Below, piece after piece: positions 25,226-33,196 of a DNA stretch of 40,237 nt (within the stretch, counting starts at the first letter, position 1; the number at the start of each line of letters is the position of its first letter). The notes under the pieces were generated by a model that was not told where the DNA came from, did not search any database, and saw only the letters and a program-made list of their open reading frames with translations. The DNA comes from Caldilineaceae bacterium (GTDB taxonomy: Bacteria > Chloroflexota > Anaerolineae > Caldilineales > Caldilineaceae), in the NCBI GenBank assembly GCA_019637695.1, contig JAHBVG010000063.1, positions 1 to 40,237 on the forward strand, in the 5' to 3' direction. A program made the position numbers and the translations under genes.

Positions 25226-25870
25226 ATGGACTGGATATTCGTAGTCGCCGCTGCCGTGCTTGGCTTTGTACTGGGATCCGTCCCTGTGGGGTTGTGGGTC
25301 TGTGCGCTTTACGGCGTGGACATCCGCTCGGTGGGCAGCGGACGCATCGGCGGTACGAATGCCTGGCGTGCGGCTGGGCTGAAAGCGGCCATCCCTACGG
25401 TGTTGGGCGATGCGTTGAAGGGCGCTGTGGCCGTGATCCTCGTGCGCTATCTGGGGCGTCAATTCTTCCCTGGCATGGATTCAACCCTCGACGCGCTGGC
25501 TGCATCCCTGGCCGGTGGCGCGGCTGTGTGGGGACACAACCGTTCGCTCTTCCTCGGCTTCAAAGGCGGCGGCGCTGGCGGCATCACCACAGCGGCGACG
25601 ATGATGGCGATTGCCCCATTGGCCGGGGGCATTGTCTGGCTGACCGGCGCTTTGATCATCTGGTGGACGCGCATGGCCTCAGTGGGGACCTTCGCCGTGG
25701 GCGCTTGTTCGCTGGCGACCCTGGTCTTCCTTTACTTTGTGGACAGAGCGCGCTGGCCCTGGCCTTATATGCTCTTTGGCGTTCTCGTCTTCCTCGCCGT
25801 CACTGTTGCCTTGCAGCGCAACCGTCAGGCGCTCAAAGATGGCAAAGAGCGGATCATCACCATCTGGTAA
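25226..25870 (+). CDS. plsY: Acyl-phosphate:glycerol-3-phosphate acyltransferase (PlsY)
   Basis: 214-residue polytopic membrane enzyme for the first acylation step of phospholipid synthesis. Three family motifs: GSVPVGLWV, VDIRSVGSGRIGGTNAWRA and GHNRSLFLGFKGG, plus DALKG after motif 2. Motif 3 is slightly diverged (GGGAGG for GGKGVA). ATG with AGGAA upstream, 9 bases after tpx. Convergent with the beta-CASP gene, 5 bases apart. Confidence 0.9.
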   Translation: MDWIFVVAAAVLGFVLGSVPVGLWVCALYGVDIRSVGSGRIGGTNAWRAAGLKAAIPTVLGDALKGAVAVILVRYLGRQFFPGMDSTLDALAASLAGGAAVWGHNRSLFLGFKGGGAGGITTAATMMAIAPLAGGIVWLTGALIIWWTRMASVGTFAVGACSLATLVFLYFVDRARWPWPYMLFGVLVFLAVTVALQRNRQALKDGKERIITIW

Positions 25871-25875
25871 GGATG

Positions 25876-27282
25876 TTAAAAGCTGAATTTTTGTCCGCGC
25901 ACAGGAACTTCGACCTCACGGTGGCCTTGATTGCGCAATTTTTCGGCCAGCGTAAAACTAGCCTCTTCTTCACCATGAACGAGGAACGTCTTTTGTAGCC
26001 GCGGTTTGTCGAAATGATTCGCCCATTCTAGCAACTCCGCTTGATCGGCGTGGGCGCTATAGCCGTTGATATGCTCTACGTCTGCGCGCACCGTGTATTC
26101 CTCACCGAAGATGCGCACCTGCTTCGCCCCCTCTAGAATGCGCCGTCCTAGCGTCTCTTGCGCCTGAAAGCTAACAATGAGGATGGTATTTTCAGGGTCC
26201 CCGATGTTGTTCTTAAGATGATGGAGAATGCGTCCACTCTCAGCCATACCGCTGGCGCTGATGATCACCGCAGGCTCGGTCAGGAAATTGAGCTGTTTAC
26301 TGCGCCGCACGTCGCGCACATACTCGATGTTGGGATAGTCGAAGGGGCTGCGCCGTCCATCCGCGCTGAGAAATTTTTCCACGTCACTGTCCCAGGCTTC
26401 GGGGTGCATACGGAAGACATCGGTAGCGTTGACCGCCAATGGGCTATCCACAAAAACGGGCAATTGGGGAATATCCCCGGCAGCGTCGAGTTGATTGAGT
26501 GCGTAGACCAATTCCTGGGTGCGTCCGACGGCAAAGGCGGGCACAATCACCTTGCCGCGGCGTTTGGTCGTGCGCACGATGATATCCCCGAGCCGATGCC
26601 GGGCGCTCTCGTAGGAATCATGCAGCCGGTTGCCATAGGTACTCTCCATCAGCAGAATATCGGCCTCTCTGATCACCGTCGGGCTGCGCAGGATAGCCAT
26701 CTCCTCGCGGCCCAGATCGCCGCTGAAGACGATCCGCCACTCTTTTCCCGTCTTATGTTCACGGATCTCCAGCACAACGATGGCTGATCCCAAAATGTGG
26801 CCGGCTTCATAGAAGGTCACTTTAACGCCGTCAGCAACGGGGACGCTGCGCTCCATCCCCACGCTGACAAAATAGCTGAGGCAGGCGCGAGCGTCTTCCT
26901 GGGTATAGATGGGATCAATCGGCGCCTCCCCCTTGCGCCTGCGCCCTTTGTTGACATATTCCACATCCTTTTCTTGAATGTGTCCACTGTCGAGCAGCAT
27001 GTACGCGGAAAGGTTGCGCGTCGCCGCCGTACTCCAGATTGCGCCGCGGAATCCTTGCTTGACCAGATTGGGTAGATTCCCGCTGTGGTCGATGTGGGCG
27101 TGGCTGAGAACAACCGCGTCGATGGTGGCCGGATCGAACGGAAAGTTGAGATTGCGCTCATAGGTTTCAGCGCGTCGCCCCTGGAAAAGCCCACACTCTA
27201 AGAGGACGCGCTGATCGTTGACTTCAAGCAAATGCATCGAACCGGTGACCGCACGGGCCGCTCCATGGAAGGTGATTTGCAT
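25876..27282 (-). CDS. Beta-CASP metallo-beta-lactamase-fold RNA-processing hydrolase
   Basis: 468 aa. Zinc motif H61-A-H63-I-D65-H66 (LSHAHIDHSGNLP), followed by the beta-CASP insertion and the C-terminal signatures IVPAFAVGRTQELVY, ISASGMAESGRILHHL and INGYSAHADQ. This is the CPSF73/Ysh1-like family of bacterial endo/exoribonucleases. No KH domains, and shorter than RNase J. The frame extends to 27420, but the ATG at 27282 has GGAG upstream and starts MQITFHGAARAVTGS as usual. RNA substrates unknown. Monocistronic by position. Confidence 0.92.
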   Translation of the reverse strand: MQITFHGAARAVTGSMHLLEVNDQRVLLECGLFQGRRAETYERNLNFPFDPATIDAVVLSHAHIDHSGNLPNLVKQGFRGAIWSTAATRNLSAYMLLDSGHIQEKDVEYVNKGRRRKGEAPIDPIYTQEDARACLSYFVSVGMERSVPVADGVKVTFYEAGHILGSAIVVLEIREHKTGKEWRIVFSGDLGREEMAILRSPTVIREADILLMESTYGNRLHDSYESARHRLGDIIVRTTKRRGKVIVPAFAVGRTQELVYALNQLDAAGDIPQLPVFVDSPLAVNATDVFRMHPEAWDSDVEKFLSADGRRSPFDYPNIEYVRDVRRSKQLNFLTEPAVIISASGMAESGRILHHLKNNIGDPENTILIVSFQAQETLGRRILEGAKQVRIFGEEYTVRADVEHINGYSAHADQAELLEWANHFDKPRLQKTFLVHGEEEASFTLAEKLRNQGHREVEVPVRGQKFSF

Positions 27283-27359
27283 CGTCTGCTCCAATTCTGG
27301 TTGAACCTGTTGATGGTACAATGAATCGGGTATATTCAGAATGGGTTGATGATTCGTAA

Positions 27360-27429
27360 GGGTTTGGGTGGACGGCAGACGAGCAATGGCTTGCGCAGAC
27401 AATTTTTGTGAGCCGTCCACCTCAAACCC
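27360..27429. repeat. Inverted repeat in the divergent spacer before dapF
   Basis: Arms 27360-27376 and 27412-27429, containing GGTGGACGGC and GCCGTCCACC, pair almost perfectly with one extra base, loop of 35 bases. Because both flanking genes point away it is not a terminator for either; it may be an operator or a mobile palindrome. Confidence 0.6.
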
Positions 27430-27519
27430 CTACCCAGACGACCAACTCATTTTGAACAAACCCCAATGAATTATTATTGACCAGATCGGCGACTTCTTCA
27501 AACCAACCGGTGACACGCT

Positions 27520-28401
27520 ATGCACTTCCATAAATATCACGGATTGGGCAACGATTATCTCGTCCTCGACCCGACGCACCTGCCGCCGCCGCTCGATCAA
27601 TCGATGCGCCCGATGTGGGCCACGGCGATCTGTGAGCGCTCGCGCGGCATCGGTGGGGATGGCATCGTCTACGGTCCACTGAGCGCAGAAAGTGACCCCG
27701 CAGCCTGCCGTTTTGCCTGCCAGATCTGGAATCCTGACGGTTCGGTAGCTGAAGTGAGCGGCAATGGGTTGCGCATCTTCGCCCGTTATCTGCGCGAAGC
27801 CGGATACCTCTCTGCTGCCGTCCTTTCTTGTGAACTGCTCAGCGGTGGACGCGCCATCCCTGTGGATTTTGGCGCGGATGTCGATGATCCCATCCGCGTG
27901 GCATTGGGGAAGGCTGGCGTGCATCCCCTGGCTGATCTGCGCCTCTCTGTGGTGGATAGCGTCGAATTGGCGCGTCTCGGCCAGCCCTGGGCTGTGGATG
28001 TTGGCAATCCTCACTGTGTCTTCTTCCCCGACGCCGAGCTGTCGGTTGATGAATCCCTGGCTCGACGTTGGGGATCGGTGATCGAATGTGCGCCAGTCTT
28101 CCCCAACCGCGCCAACGTCCAGTTCGCCCGCCCGTTGGATCGTCATAGCCTTTCCATCCAAATCTGGGAACGAGGCGCAGGGTACACGCAGGCGAGCGGC
28201 AGCAGCAGTTGCGCCGTTGCCATCGCCGCTGTCGCCAGCGGGCGCTGCGCCAGCCCCATCACCGTCCACATGCCGGGCGGCGCGCTCACCATTGATCTCG
28301 AAGCGGATGGTCCCCACTGGCGCGTCGCCCTCACCGGCCCGGTGATGCCCATTGCCCGCGGCTGTTTCACCGCTCAATGGATTCAGTCGCTTATTGCGTA
28401 G
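27520..28401 (+). CDS. dapF: Diaminopimelate epimerase-like protein with Ser in place of both catalytic Cys
   Basis: 293 aa with full DapF architecture: FHKYHGLGNDYLVLD, RGIGGDGI, NPDGSVAEVSGNG, VGNPHCVFF and ERGAGYTQASGSSSCA. True DapF epimerises LL- to meso-diaminopimelate with two Cys that sit in MCGNG and ACGTG contexts; here these positions are S80 and S226. A Cys lies three residues after S226 (C229) but out of register. So this is either a subfamily with altered chemistry, or a specialised relative; the dapF symbol is provisional. Its last codon and TAG stop lie inside a heptad repeat. No other lysine-pathway genes nearby. Confidence 0.78.
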   Translation: MHFHKYHGLGNDYLVLDPTHLPPPLDQSMRPMWATAICERSRGIGGDGIVYGPLSAESDPAACRFACQIWNPDGSVAEVSGNGLRIFARYLREAGYLSAAVLSCELLSGGRAIPVDFGADVDDPIRVALGKAGVHPLADLRLSVVDSVELARLGQPWAVDVGNPHCVFFPDAELSVDESLARRWGSVIECAPVFPNRANVQFARPLDRHSLSIQIWERGAGYTQASGSSSCAVAIAAVASGRCASPITVHMPGGALTIDLEADGPHWRVALTGPVMPIARGCFTAQWIQSLIA

Positions 28402-28459
28402 TGCGTAGTGCGTGATCACAGCGCAATTCCCGATCCCTAGTCCCCAGTCCCCGATCCCC
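28395..28459. repeat. Compound heptad array between dapF and lexA
   Basis: Two 7-bp-period blocks: GCGTAGT units at 28395-28412, which contain the dapF stop codon, and units of the NRRTCCC kind (CGATCCC, TAGTCCC, CAGTCCC, CGATCCC) at 28424-28459. The first matches the unit at 7677; the second is complementary in kind to the ATTGGGG array after lexA. Confidence 0.85.
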
Positions 28460-28492
28460 TTTTCAAAACCGAACACCCGTGCGAATTCACTC

Positions 28493-28521
28493 TTGACATC
28501 GCACAAACGTTCTTGTATACT
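28493..28521 (+). promoter_or_regulatory. Promoter of lexA
   Basis: Perfect TTGACA (28493-28498), 17-bp spacer, TATACT (28516-28521), 118 bases before the start codon. One candidate LexA operator lies in the spacer and another downstream of the likely start point. Confidence 0.85.
28501..28512. promoter_or_regulatory. Candidate LexA operator 1
   Basis: GCACAAACGTTC fits the GAAC-N4-GTTC type of SOS box with one mismatch in eight defined bases. It sits between the -35 and -10 of the lexA promoter. Its last ten bases, ACAAACGTTC, recur exactly at 28538-28547. Confidence 0.6.
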
Positions 28522-28535
28522 TGGGATAACTTGGG

Positions 28536-28547
28536 AAACAAACGTTC
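28536..28547. promoter_or_regulatory. Candidate LexA operator 2
   Basis: AAACAAACGTTC, again one mismatch from GAAC-N4-GTTC, 35 bases from operator 1 and just downstream of the -10, so bound repressor would block initiation or escape. Confidence 0.6.
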
Positions 28548-28639
28548 CAATTTGGGTATCGTTTGGAATTACCAGAGCGGGTTTGCTTTCCTCATCTATG
28601 AACGTACAGGGTTGCCTGAGCTAGCCAAAGGACTTCATC

Positions 28640-29341
28640 ATGAATCTCTCTGACCGCCAAAAAAACATTCTCCAGTTTATTGCCGAGTTTGTCGGCGATC
28701 ACAACTTCCCGCCCACCATCCGTGAGATTGGCCAGGCTGTTGGCATCTCCAGTACATCAGTGGTCAAGTACAACCTTTCCAAACTGGAAAAGGACGAACT
28801 GATCCTGCGCCAGAAGGAAGTCAGCCGGGGTCTCTGTCTCAACTGGCCGAAGCTGGCCGAAATCGGTTTGGCTGGGAATTTAGAAGGAGCTGAAAGCCAT
28901 TTGGACGTGGACAATGCTCCCGAAAACGGCTTTTTCGCTGGCTTGCGTATCCCTGTGTTAGGGCCGATTGCCGCTGGTCAGCCAATCCAGGTGGAGCCGC
29001 AGCAGTTCGATACCGCCGACGAGTGGATTGAACTGAACAGTTCGCTCTTCCGCAAGCCGACCCAACTCTATGCCCTGCGCGTGCAAGGGGATTCGATGAT
29101 CGACGCCAGCGTCCTCGACGGCGATATTGTGGTGTTGCGTCACCAAACCGAGGCGCAGAACGGGGAAATGGTCGCTGCCTGGATCGAAGGTGAAAACGAG
29201 ACCACGCTCAAGCACTTCTATCTGAAGGGCGACCGTGTGGAATTGAAACCGGCCAATCCCAGCTACAAAGTGATGGAATTCCCGGCGGACAAAGTGCAGG
29301 TGATGGGGAAAGTCGTCTCGGTGATCCGCACGTTGGAGTAG
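28640..29341 (+). CDS. lexA: LexA repressor
   Basis: 233 aa SOS master repressor. N-terminal winged helix (about 1-65: LSDRQKNILQFIAEF, PPTIREIGQAVGISSTSVVKYN), A112-G113 cleavage site in GPIAAGQP, catalytic S152 (GDSMIDA) and K191 (ETTLKHF). About 30 residues longer than E. coli LexA because of a longer linker (about 70-100). AAAGGA before the ATG. Promoter, two operator-like sites, and a downstream terminator make this a self-contained, probably autoregulated unit. Confidence 0.96.
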   Translation: MNLSDRQKNILQFIAEFVGDHNFPPTIREIGQAVGISSTSVVKYNLSKLEKDELILRQKEVSRGLCLNWPKLAEIGLAGNLEGAESHLDVDNAPENGFFAGLRIPVLGPIAAGQPIQVEPQQFDTADEWIELNSSLFRKPTQLYALRVQGDSMIDASVLDGDIVVLRHQTEAQNGEMVAAWIEGENETTLKHFYLKGDRVELKPANPSYKVMEFPADKVQVMGKVVSVIRTLE

Positions 29342-29345
29342 AGGA

Positions 29346-29377
29346 TGAGATTGGGGATTGGGGATTAGAGATTGGGC
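29346..29377. repeat. Heptad array after lexA (ATTGGGG unit)
   Basis: Four consecutive 7-bp units ATTGGGG, ATTGGGG, ATTAGAG, ATTGGGC, preceded by the degenerate GAGTAGA-GGATGAG that contains the lexA stop codon. Confidence 0.8.
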
Positions 29378-29379
29378 AG

Positions 29380-29413
29380 AGCGGGTCTCGCATTTACACG
29401 AGACCCGCTTTTT
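29380..29413 (+). terminator. Intrinsic terminator of lexA
   Basis: Perfect 11-bp stem (AGCGGGTCTCG with CGAGACCCGCT), 8-base loop, then TTTTTG. 38 bases after the lexA stop and immediately before the convergent DUF427 stop. Confidence 0.92.
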
Positions 29414-29416
29414 GAT

Positions 29417-29890
29417 CTACCAGCCCATCGTTCCCGGCCCACCTTTGAAAGGGCCGATGATGTTCGATGTGATCCAGCCGCCGTAGAAACCGCCCGGCTG
29501 CGCTTCTACTTTTTCGTCGCCCACATAGCAGGCGTCCATTTTCCCGGCGTAGAAAGCCACGTAGCCGGTGATGCTCACAAAACCCGGCGTCGGCTCAGGA
29601 TAAGCCCAGGCTGCCCGCTCTGCCCGTCGATCCCCTACCTGCACGTGATAGTAGATGGCGCTCCCTTTCCATTCGCACCAACTCTGCGCATTGGCCACCC
29701 GCTGTAAATATTCCATCGCAATATCTTCCGGCGGAATGTAATAGACCGGTGGATGGCTGGTCTCTAGCACGCGACGGGCGCGTATACTTTCCGCAATCGT
29801 GACGCCGTTGAAGACGACGCGAATTGGCAAATTCACATCCTCGACGCGGGGCGGTCGCGGATAATCCCACACAGATTCTTGATTTGACAT
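29417..29890 (-). CDS. DUF427 domain protein
   Basis: 156 aa. One DUF427 domain (about 35-125: VVFNGVTIAESIRARRVLETSHPPVYYIPPEDI, WCEWKGSAIYYHV, AWAYPEPTPGFVSITGYVAFY), a small beta-barrel family of unknown function; the WKG.A.YY signature is diagnostic. ATG at 29890 with AAAGGT upstream; a longer start at 29920 falls in the neighbour gene. It begins 1 base after the DUF429 gene ends, so the two are cotranscribed. Confidence 0.85.
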   Translation of the reverse strand: MSNQESVWDYPRPPRVEDVNLPIRVVFNGVTIAESIRARRVLETSHPPVYYIPPEDIAMEYLQRVANAQSWCEWKGSAIYYHVQVGDRRAERAAWAYPEPTPGFVSITGYVAFYAGKMDACYVGDEKVEAQPGGFYGGWITSNIIGPFKGGPGTMGW

Positions 29891-29891
29891 G

Positions 29892-30689
29892 TCAAGATAA
29901 CCTTTCTGGCAAAGGCTCACGCAGCCGCTGCGCCATCTGCGGCGTTATGGGGACGATAATGTGCCCGTCGGTGAGCGTGCCATAGCTGCGCGCCCGCTGC
30001 GGCCCATGCCACCAGAGATAATAGGCAATGTAGGCGCAAGTCAGGGCGTCGAGCGTATCTTCGTAGGTTTTCAACTGCCGGCCGCGCAGAGCCTCAATAT
30101 CGGTGCGCACGAGCAGATCTTTGGTCTTTTTGAGCGGCGGTTTCGCTTTGCGCAGTTCGCGTAGATGTTGGCTGTAGCGGATCAACTCCAGCCGCCGTTC
30201 GACGATGCGATTGCGCTTATACTTGAGCGTTTTTTCAAGACCAAAGAGGCTGATGTGGGCCGGATGCGGGTAGATCTCGCAGATGAGCCGATCCGGCGAA
30301 CGGCGCGGAATGATGGTGGCTTCGGCAAAGCGATGACGGCTGACAAGCAGTTCGACCAATTCCTCGCCGCGCACGCGGCCATCCCTGGCGAGGCGGGCGC
30401 GATTGGCCGGGTGCGCGCCCGCCTGAAAGCGCCGCCAGTCAGCGTTTAGCTCCCGTTCGCAGGGGCGGATGCCGGTGAGGTTGGGCACGCGCAGCGGCGC
30501 ATCTACAGCGACCACCGCCCCTGTTGAAGTCGGCAGATACCCGGCCACAAACTCGACAATCTCTTCCAGCGTGAGCAGATCCCCGCGCGCTTCCACCAAC
30601 CGTCCATCCCGGATCACCGCGCCGCCGCTGCGATTGCGCGCACTCCACGCCAGATCAATGCCAATGAAGACAGGTTTGTCGGATGCCAT
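29892..30689 (-). CDS. DUF429 protein, predicted RNase H-fold nuclease
   Basis: 265 aa. FIGIDLAWSARNRSGGAV at the N-terminus supplies the first acidic residue of an RNase H-like fold, followed by AVDAPLRVPNLTG and, near the end, YEDTLDALTCAYIAYYLW with a conserved Asp pair, which matches DUF429. Family members are predicted nucleases without assigned substrate. The ATG at 30689 follows a GGGGGG run; the TTG at 30701 is less likely. Heads a two-gene unit with the DUF427 gene. Confidence 0.82.
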   Translation of the reverse strand: MASDKPVFIGIDLAWSARNRSGGAVIRDGRLVEARGDLLTLEEIVEFVAGYLPTSTGAVVAVDAPLRVPNLTGIRPCERELNADWRRFQAGAHPANRARLARDGRVRGEELVELLVSRHRFAEATIIPRRSPDRLICEIYPHPAHISLFGLEKTLKYKRNRIVERRLELIRYSQHLRELRKAKPPLKKTKDLLVRTDIEALRGRQLKTYEDTLDALTCAYIAYYLWWHGPQRARSYGTLTDGHIIVPITPQMAQRLREPLPERLS

Positions 30690-30701
30690 GATTCCCCCCA
30701 A

Positions 30702-30842
30702 ACGTGATTCGTGTTACGTGTTGCGTGGGGAGAGACTCTGGCTGGTTCGCTTGAAACAGTGTTCGTTCACGCAACCCCACTGCTTTCTAATTGCGAAATA
30801 TAACACACAACACGCAACACGAATCACTTAACACGAATTACG
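30702..30842. repeat. Facing heptad arrays between menC-like and DUF429 genes
   Basis: 7-bp-period units of the TCGTGTT/ACGTGTT/GCGTGTT kind at 30702-30727 face complementary units (AACACGC, AACACGA) at 30803-30842, about 75 bases apart. The right array contains the TAA stop of the menC-like gene (minus strand, read as GCGTAAT). Nothing else is visible in this 148-base gap. Confidence 0.82.
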
Positions 30843-31947
30843 CCCTCAACTCCAACCGTTCCTGCGTCACCTCGTCGAGGAAGGCTTCATCCACGATGGC
30901 GCCGCTGCCCACCCCGACGGGGACGCTCAAGGTGCTGTCCTCGTTGAGGGTGAAGGGGTTGGTTACAATGTCGCGATGGAAGTAACGATCATTGGCGCTG
31001 ATGTCGCTGGGCAGGCTGAAGTTGGGCAGGCTCGCCAGCGCCACGTTGATGGCGCGACCGATGCCCGTCTCCAACATGCCACCATGCCAGACAGGGATCC
31101 CCGCAGCCTGCGCCAAATCGTGGATCGCCCTGGCGTCGGCCAATCCGCCGATGCGCGACGGCTTGATGTTGATCACCCCGCAAGCATCCAACTCAATCGC
31201 CCAGCGCGCATGATCCGGCGATACGATGCTCTCGTCCAGGCAGAGCGGCGTCTTGATCATCTTCTTCAACTTGGCGTGATCGAAAATATCGTCATGGTCC
31301 AGCGGCTGTTCGTTGAGCAACAGATCGAATTGATCCAGCTCTTTCAGATGGTCGGCGTCGGAAAGGTGATAAATGCTGTTGCCGTCCACTTGAAGCAGCA
31401 GATCGGGCCAGCGCTGGCGGATGGCGCGGGTTGGCTCAATGTCCCAGCCGGGCTTGATCTTGATTTTGATGCGCTTGTAACCGTCGGCCAGATAGCCTTC
31501 CACCGTTTCCAACAGCGTAGCAATATCCTTTTTGATGCCAACACTGACGCCCACGGAGACGCGGTCGCGCGTACCGCCCAGCAGTTGGGCCAGGCTCACA
31601 TTTTGCATCCGCGCGAAGAGATCCCAGACCGCGGACTCAAGGCCGAACCTGGCCATGCGGTTGGCGCGCACGCGAGCGAAGACGTTGCGCACATCCTCCG
31701 GGCCGGTGATCTCCGCGGCCAGCAGCATCGGGCCGAGAAATTTCTTCTGCATCAGCCACGCCGTCTCGTAGGTCTCCTCGTTGTACCAGGGACCATCGCT
31801 CACCGGCGATTCGCCCCAGCCAGTGGCGCCGTCCGCGTCTACGCGCACGATGATGGCGTCGCTGCCATCGTGGAACCAGCCGCTCGTCTCAAAACGCGAG
31901 ACATAAGGGAGCGAGATCCGCCGCAGTTCGATTCGTTCGATTTTCAT
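30838..31947 (-). CDS. menC: Enolase-superfamily o-succinylbenzoate synthase / N-succinylamino acid racemase
   Basis: 369 aa. N-terminal capping domain, then a barrel with the superfamily residues: K161/K163/K165 in RIKIKIKPGWD, metal ligands D188 (QVDGN), E213 (LNEQP) and D238 (LDES), and K262 in NIKPSRIGG. The spacing and the GVSVGIKKD segment fit the OSBS/NSAR group. OSBS acts in menaquinone synthesis; NSAR racemises N-succinylated amino acids, and one enzyme can do both. No other men genes are present, so the reaction is not settled. ATG at 31947 follows AGGA. The stop lies in a heptad repeat. Confidence 0.8.
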   Translation of the reverse strand: MKIERIELRRISLPYVSRFETSGWFHDGSDAIIVRVDADGATGWGESPVSDGPWYNEETYETAWLMQKKFLGPMLLAAEITGPEDVRNVFARVRANRMARFGLESAVWDLFARMQNVSLAQLLGGTRDRVSVGVSVGIKKDIATLLETVEGYLADGYKRIKIKIKPGWDIEPTRAIRQRWPDLLLQVDGNSIYHLSDADHLKELDQFDLLLNEQPLDHDDIFDHAKLKKMIKTPLCLDESIVSPDHARWAIELDACGVINIKPSRIGGLADARAIHDLAQAAGIPVWHGGMLETGIGRAINVALASLPNFSLPSDISANDRYFHRDIVTNPFTLNEDSTLSVPVGVGSGAIVDEAFLDEVTQERLELRA

Positions 31948-31986
31948 CAACGGGTCCTATTGAGTGGAGTTAATATCGGTTAAGTC

Positions 31987-32394
31987 TTATGGTACTTTGA
32001 CCAATCCCATCTGGCCGAAATAGTGATCAAAGGCGAACGCCTCTTGAATGCCGCGTGCTTGCGCCAGCACCAGGGACGCGCAATCGGTGTAGCTCCATGC
32101 TTTGTCTTTGTATTGGCTGAACGTGCGCCAGAGCGCCATCTCCATGCCTTCATTGAAGATGGCAAATTCGATGATCTGACTGTTGCGCAGACGCATCCCC
32201 AATGGTAAGGCTACGTGAATCCCCAACCGCATTTTGGTCAGGGTCATCGTTTCATCAAAGACATGATTGGAGAGTAGCAGCCGCTCCTGTTTTGTGCAAC
32301 TGCGCAAATAGGCAACGGCTGCTGCGTGATTGGGATCGTTGCGATCCACCAAGGCATAGAGCGCGCTGGTATCAACGATCACGGCTCGGCTCAT
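31987..32394 (-). CDS. VapC-like PIN-domain toxin
   Basis: 135 aa. Acidic residues D8 (IVDTSALYAL), E48 (VFDETMTL), D104 (SYTDCASLVLA) and D123 (AFDHYF) form the PIN active site. PIN toxins cleave RNA, commonly tRNA or rRNA. Overlaps the antitoxin-like gene upstream by 23 bp, the usual antitoxin-first order. Confidence 0.88.
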   Translation of the reverse strand: MSRAVIVDTSALYALVDRNDPNHAAAVAYLRSCTKQERLLLSNHVFDETMTLTKMRLGIHVALPLGMRLRNSQIIEFAIFNEGMEMALWRTFSQYKDKAWSYTDCASLVLAQARGIQEAFAFDHYFGQMGLVKVP

Positions 32395-32665
32395 CTTCGG
32401 CGACCTTCCTCAATGTGGGTTCGGACCAATTGATGCGATAAAGGAATTCGTCGAGGTTCTCGCTGGTAACGCCGTCGTTGGGACCTTCGGCCATGCCGAT
32501 AATCCCCCAGATCGGATCTTCGGCCAGCGTTGCTGACTGGCGACGCTCAATCGCCTCACTCAGCAGATCGCGCAACAGCGCCGACATGCTGGTAGCGTTC
32601 TTGTCGGCTTCGGCAGCCAGCCAATCATGTTGCCACTCCTCAAGGATCAGTTGTACGCGTTTCAT
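32372..32665 (-). CDS. VapB-like antitoxin, ribbon-helix-helix type
   Basis: 97 aa. The N-terminal ~45 residues (MKRVQLILEEWQHDWLAAEADKNATSMSALLRDLLSEAIERR) have the strand-helix-helix layout of RHH antitoxins; the acidic C-terminal half would cover the PIN toxin. GAGG ribosome-binding site 7 bases before the ATG. Cotranscribed and overlapping with the toxin gene; probably represses its own promoter. Confidence 0.78.
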   Translation of the reverse strand: MKRVQLILEEWQHDWLAAEADKNATSMSALLRDLLSEAIERRQSATLAEDPIWGIIGMAEGPNDGVTSENLDEFLYRINWSEPTLRKVAEDEPSRDR

Positions 32666-32676
32666 AGCTTACCTCA

Positions 32677-32714
32677 CATGTACACATCGAAAATACACAT
32701 CATGACTGTACATG
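32677..32714. promoter_or_regulatory. Candidate antitoxin operator
   Basis: Inverted arms CATGTACA (32677-32684) and TGTACATG (32707-32714), each containing the palindrome TGTACA, lie just upstream of the antitoxin start. Between them are two copies of GATGTGTA (minus strand). Layout suits autorepression by an RHH protein. Confidence 0.5.
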
Positions 32715-32957
32715 AATTGTGGCTCTGTGTCAAACTCGGATCTCTATTCTTGGCTCATGTCAGTTCACATTGAAGCCGAGAACTTTCCATCGCTCCAACT
32801 GAGTAACAGACCCAGATTGATTGAGGCTATGCTACGCCCCGGCGATGTTTTCTACGTGTGGCAACTGAACCGGCTTGGGCGCGCCATGAAGGGCATCATC
32901 TTCCAGATTTCGCTCTCGGCGCTCTATGGTACGTCAGCCCCAAGTGGGAGATTCGGC
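32712..32957 (+). pseudogene. Serine recombinase (resolvase) remnant
   Basis: The translated segment LIEAMLRPGDVFYVWQLNRLGRAMKGIIFQI matches the part of Tn3-type resolvases/invertases that carries the conserved W.LDRLGR.L motif. The N-terminal catalytic Ser region and the C-terminal helix-turn-helix are missing and the reading decays after FQI, so this is a relic. Its position at the end of the Rhs array suggests past mobile DNA. The sequence from about 32960 to 33196 holds no gene I recognise. Confidence 0.7.
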
Positions 32958-33196
32958 AATTGCCGGAGGCGTGAGCAGAAGTAGGGTTGCTGGAGTTCAG
33001 GCATAAAAAAGAAAGGGCTGCTCGTTGGCGGAAATCGCATGGTTTGGAGCATCCGGTCAAGGATAGCTGTCCCCATGCACCCGTTCATTACCCAAATTGT
33101 AACATCAAGTGCCAAGATATTGGTGACTGCGTGACTGCCAGCCTTGGAGAGTTTGTGCAGGCGCTCAAACCAGCCGTTGTGAATTGGTTAAGATAA

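Noticed and set aside
30976..31983. Plus-strand open frame of 335 codons
   Set aside because: Antisense to the menC-like gene, which carries a complete enolase-superfamily active site.
32987..33196. Plus-strand frame of 69 codons (MLEFRHKKERAARW...)
   Set aside because: No domain, no ribosome-binding site, and it ends at the Rhs core scrap; more likely decayed mobile DNA.
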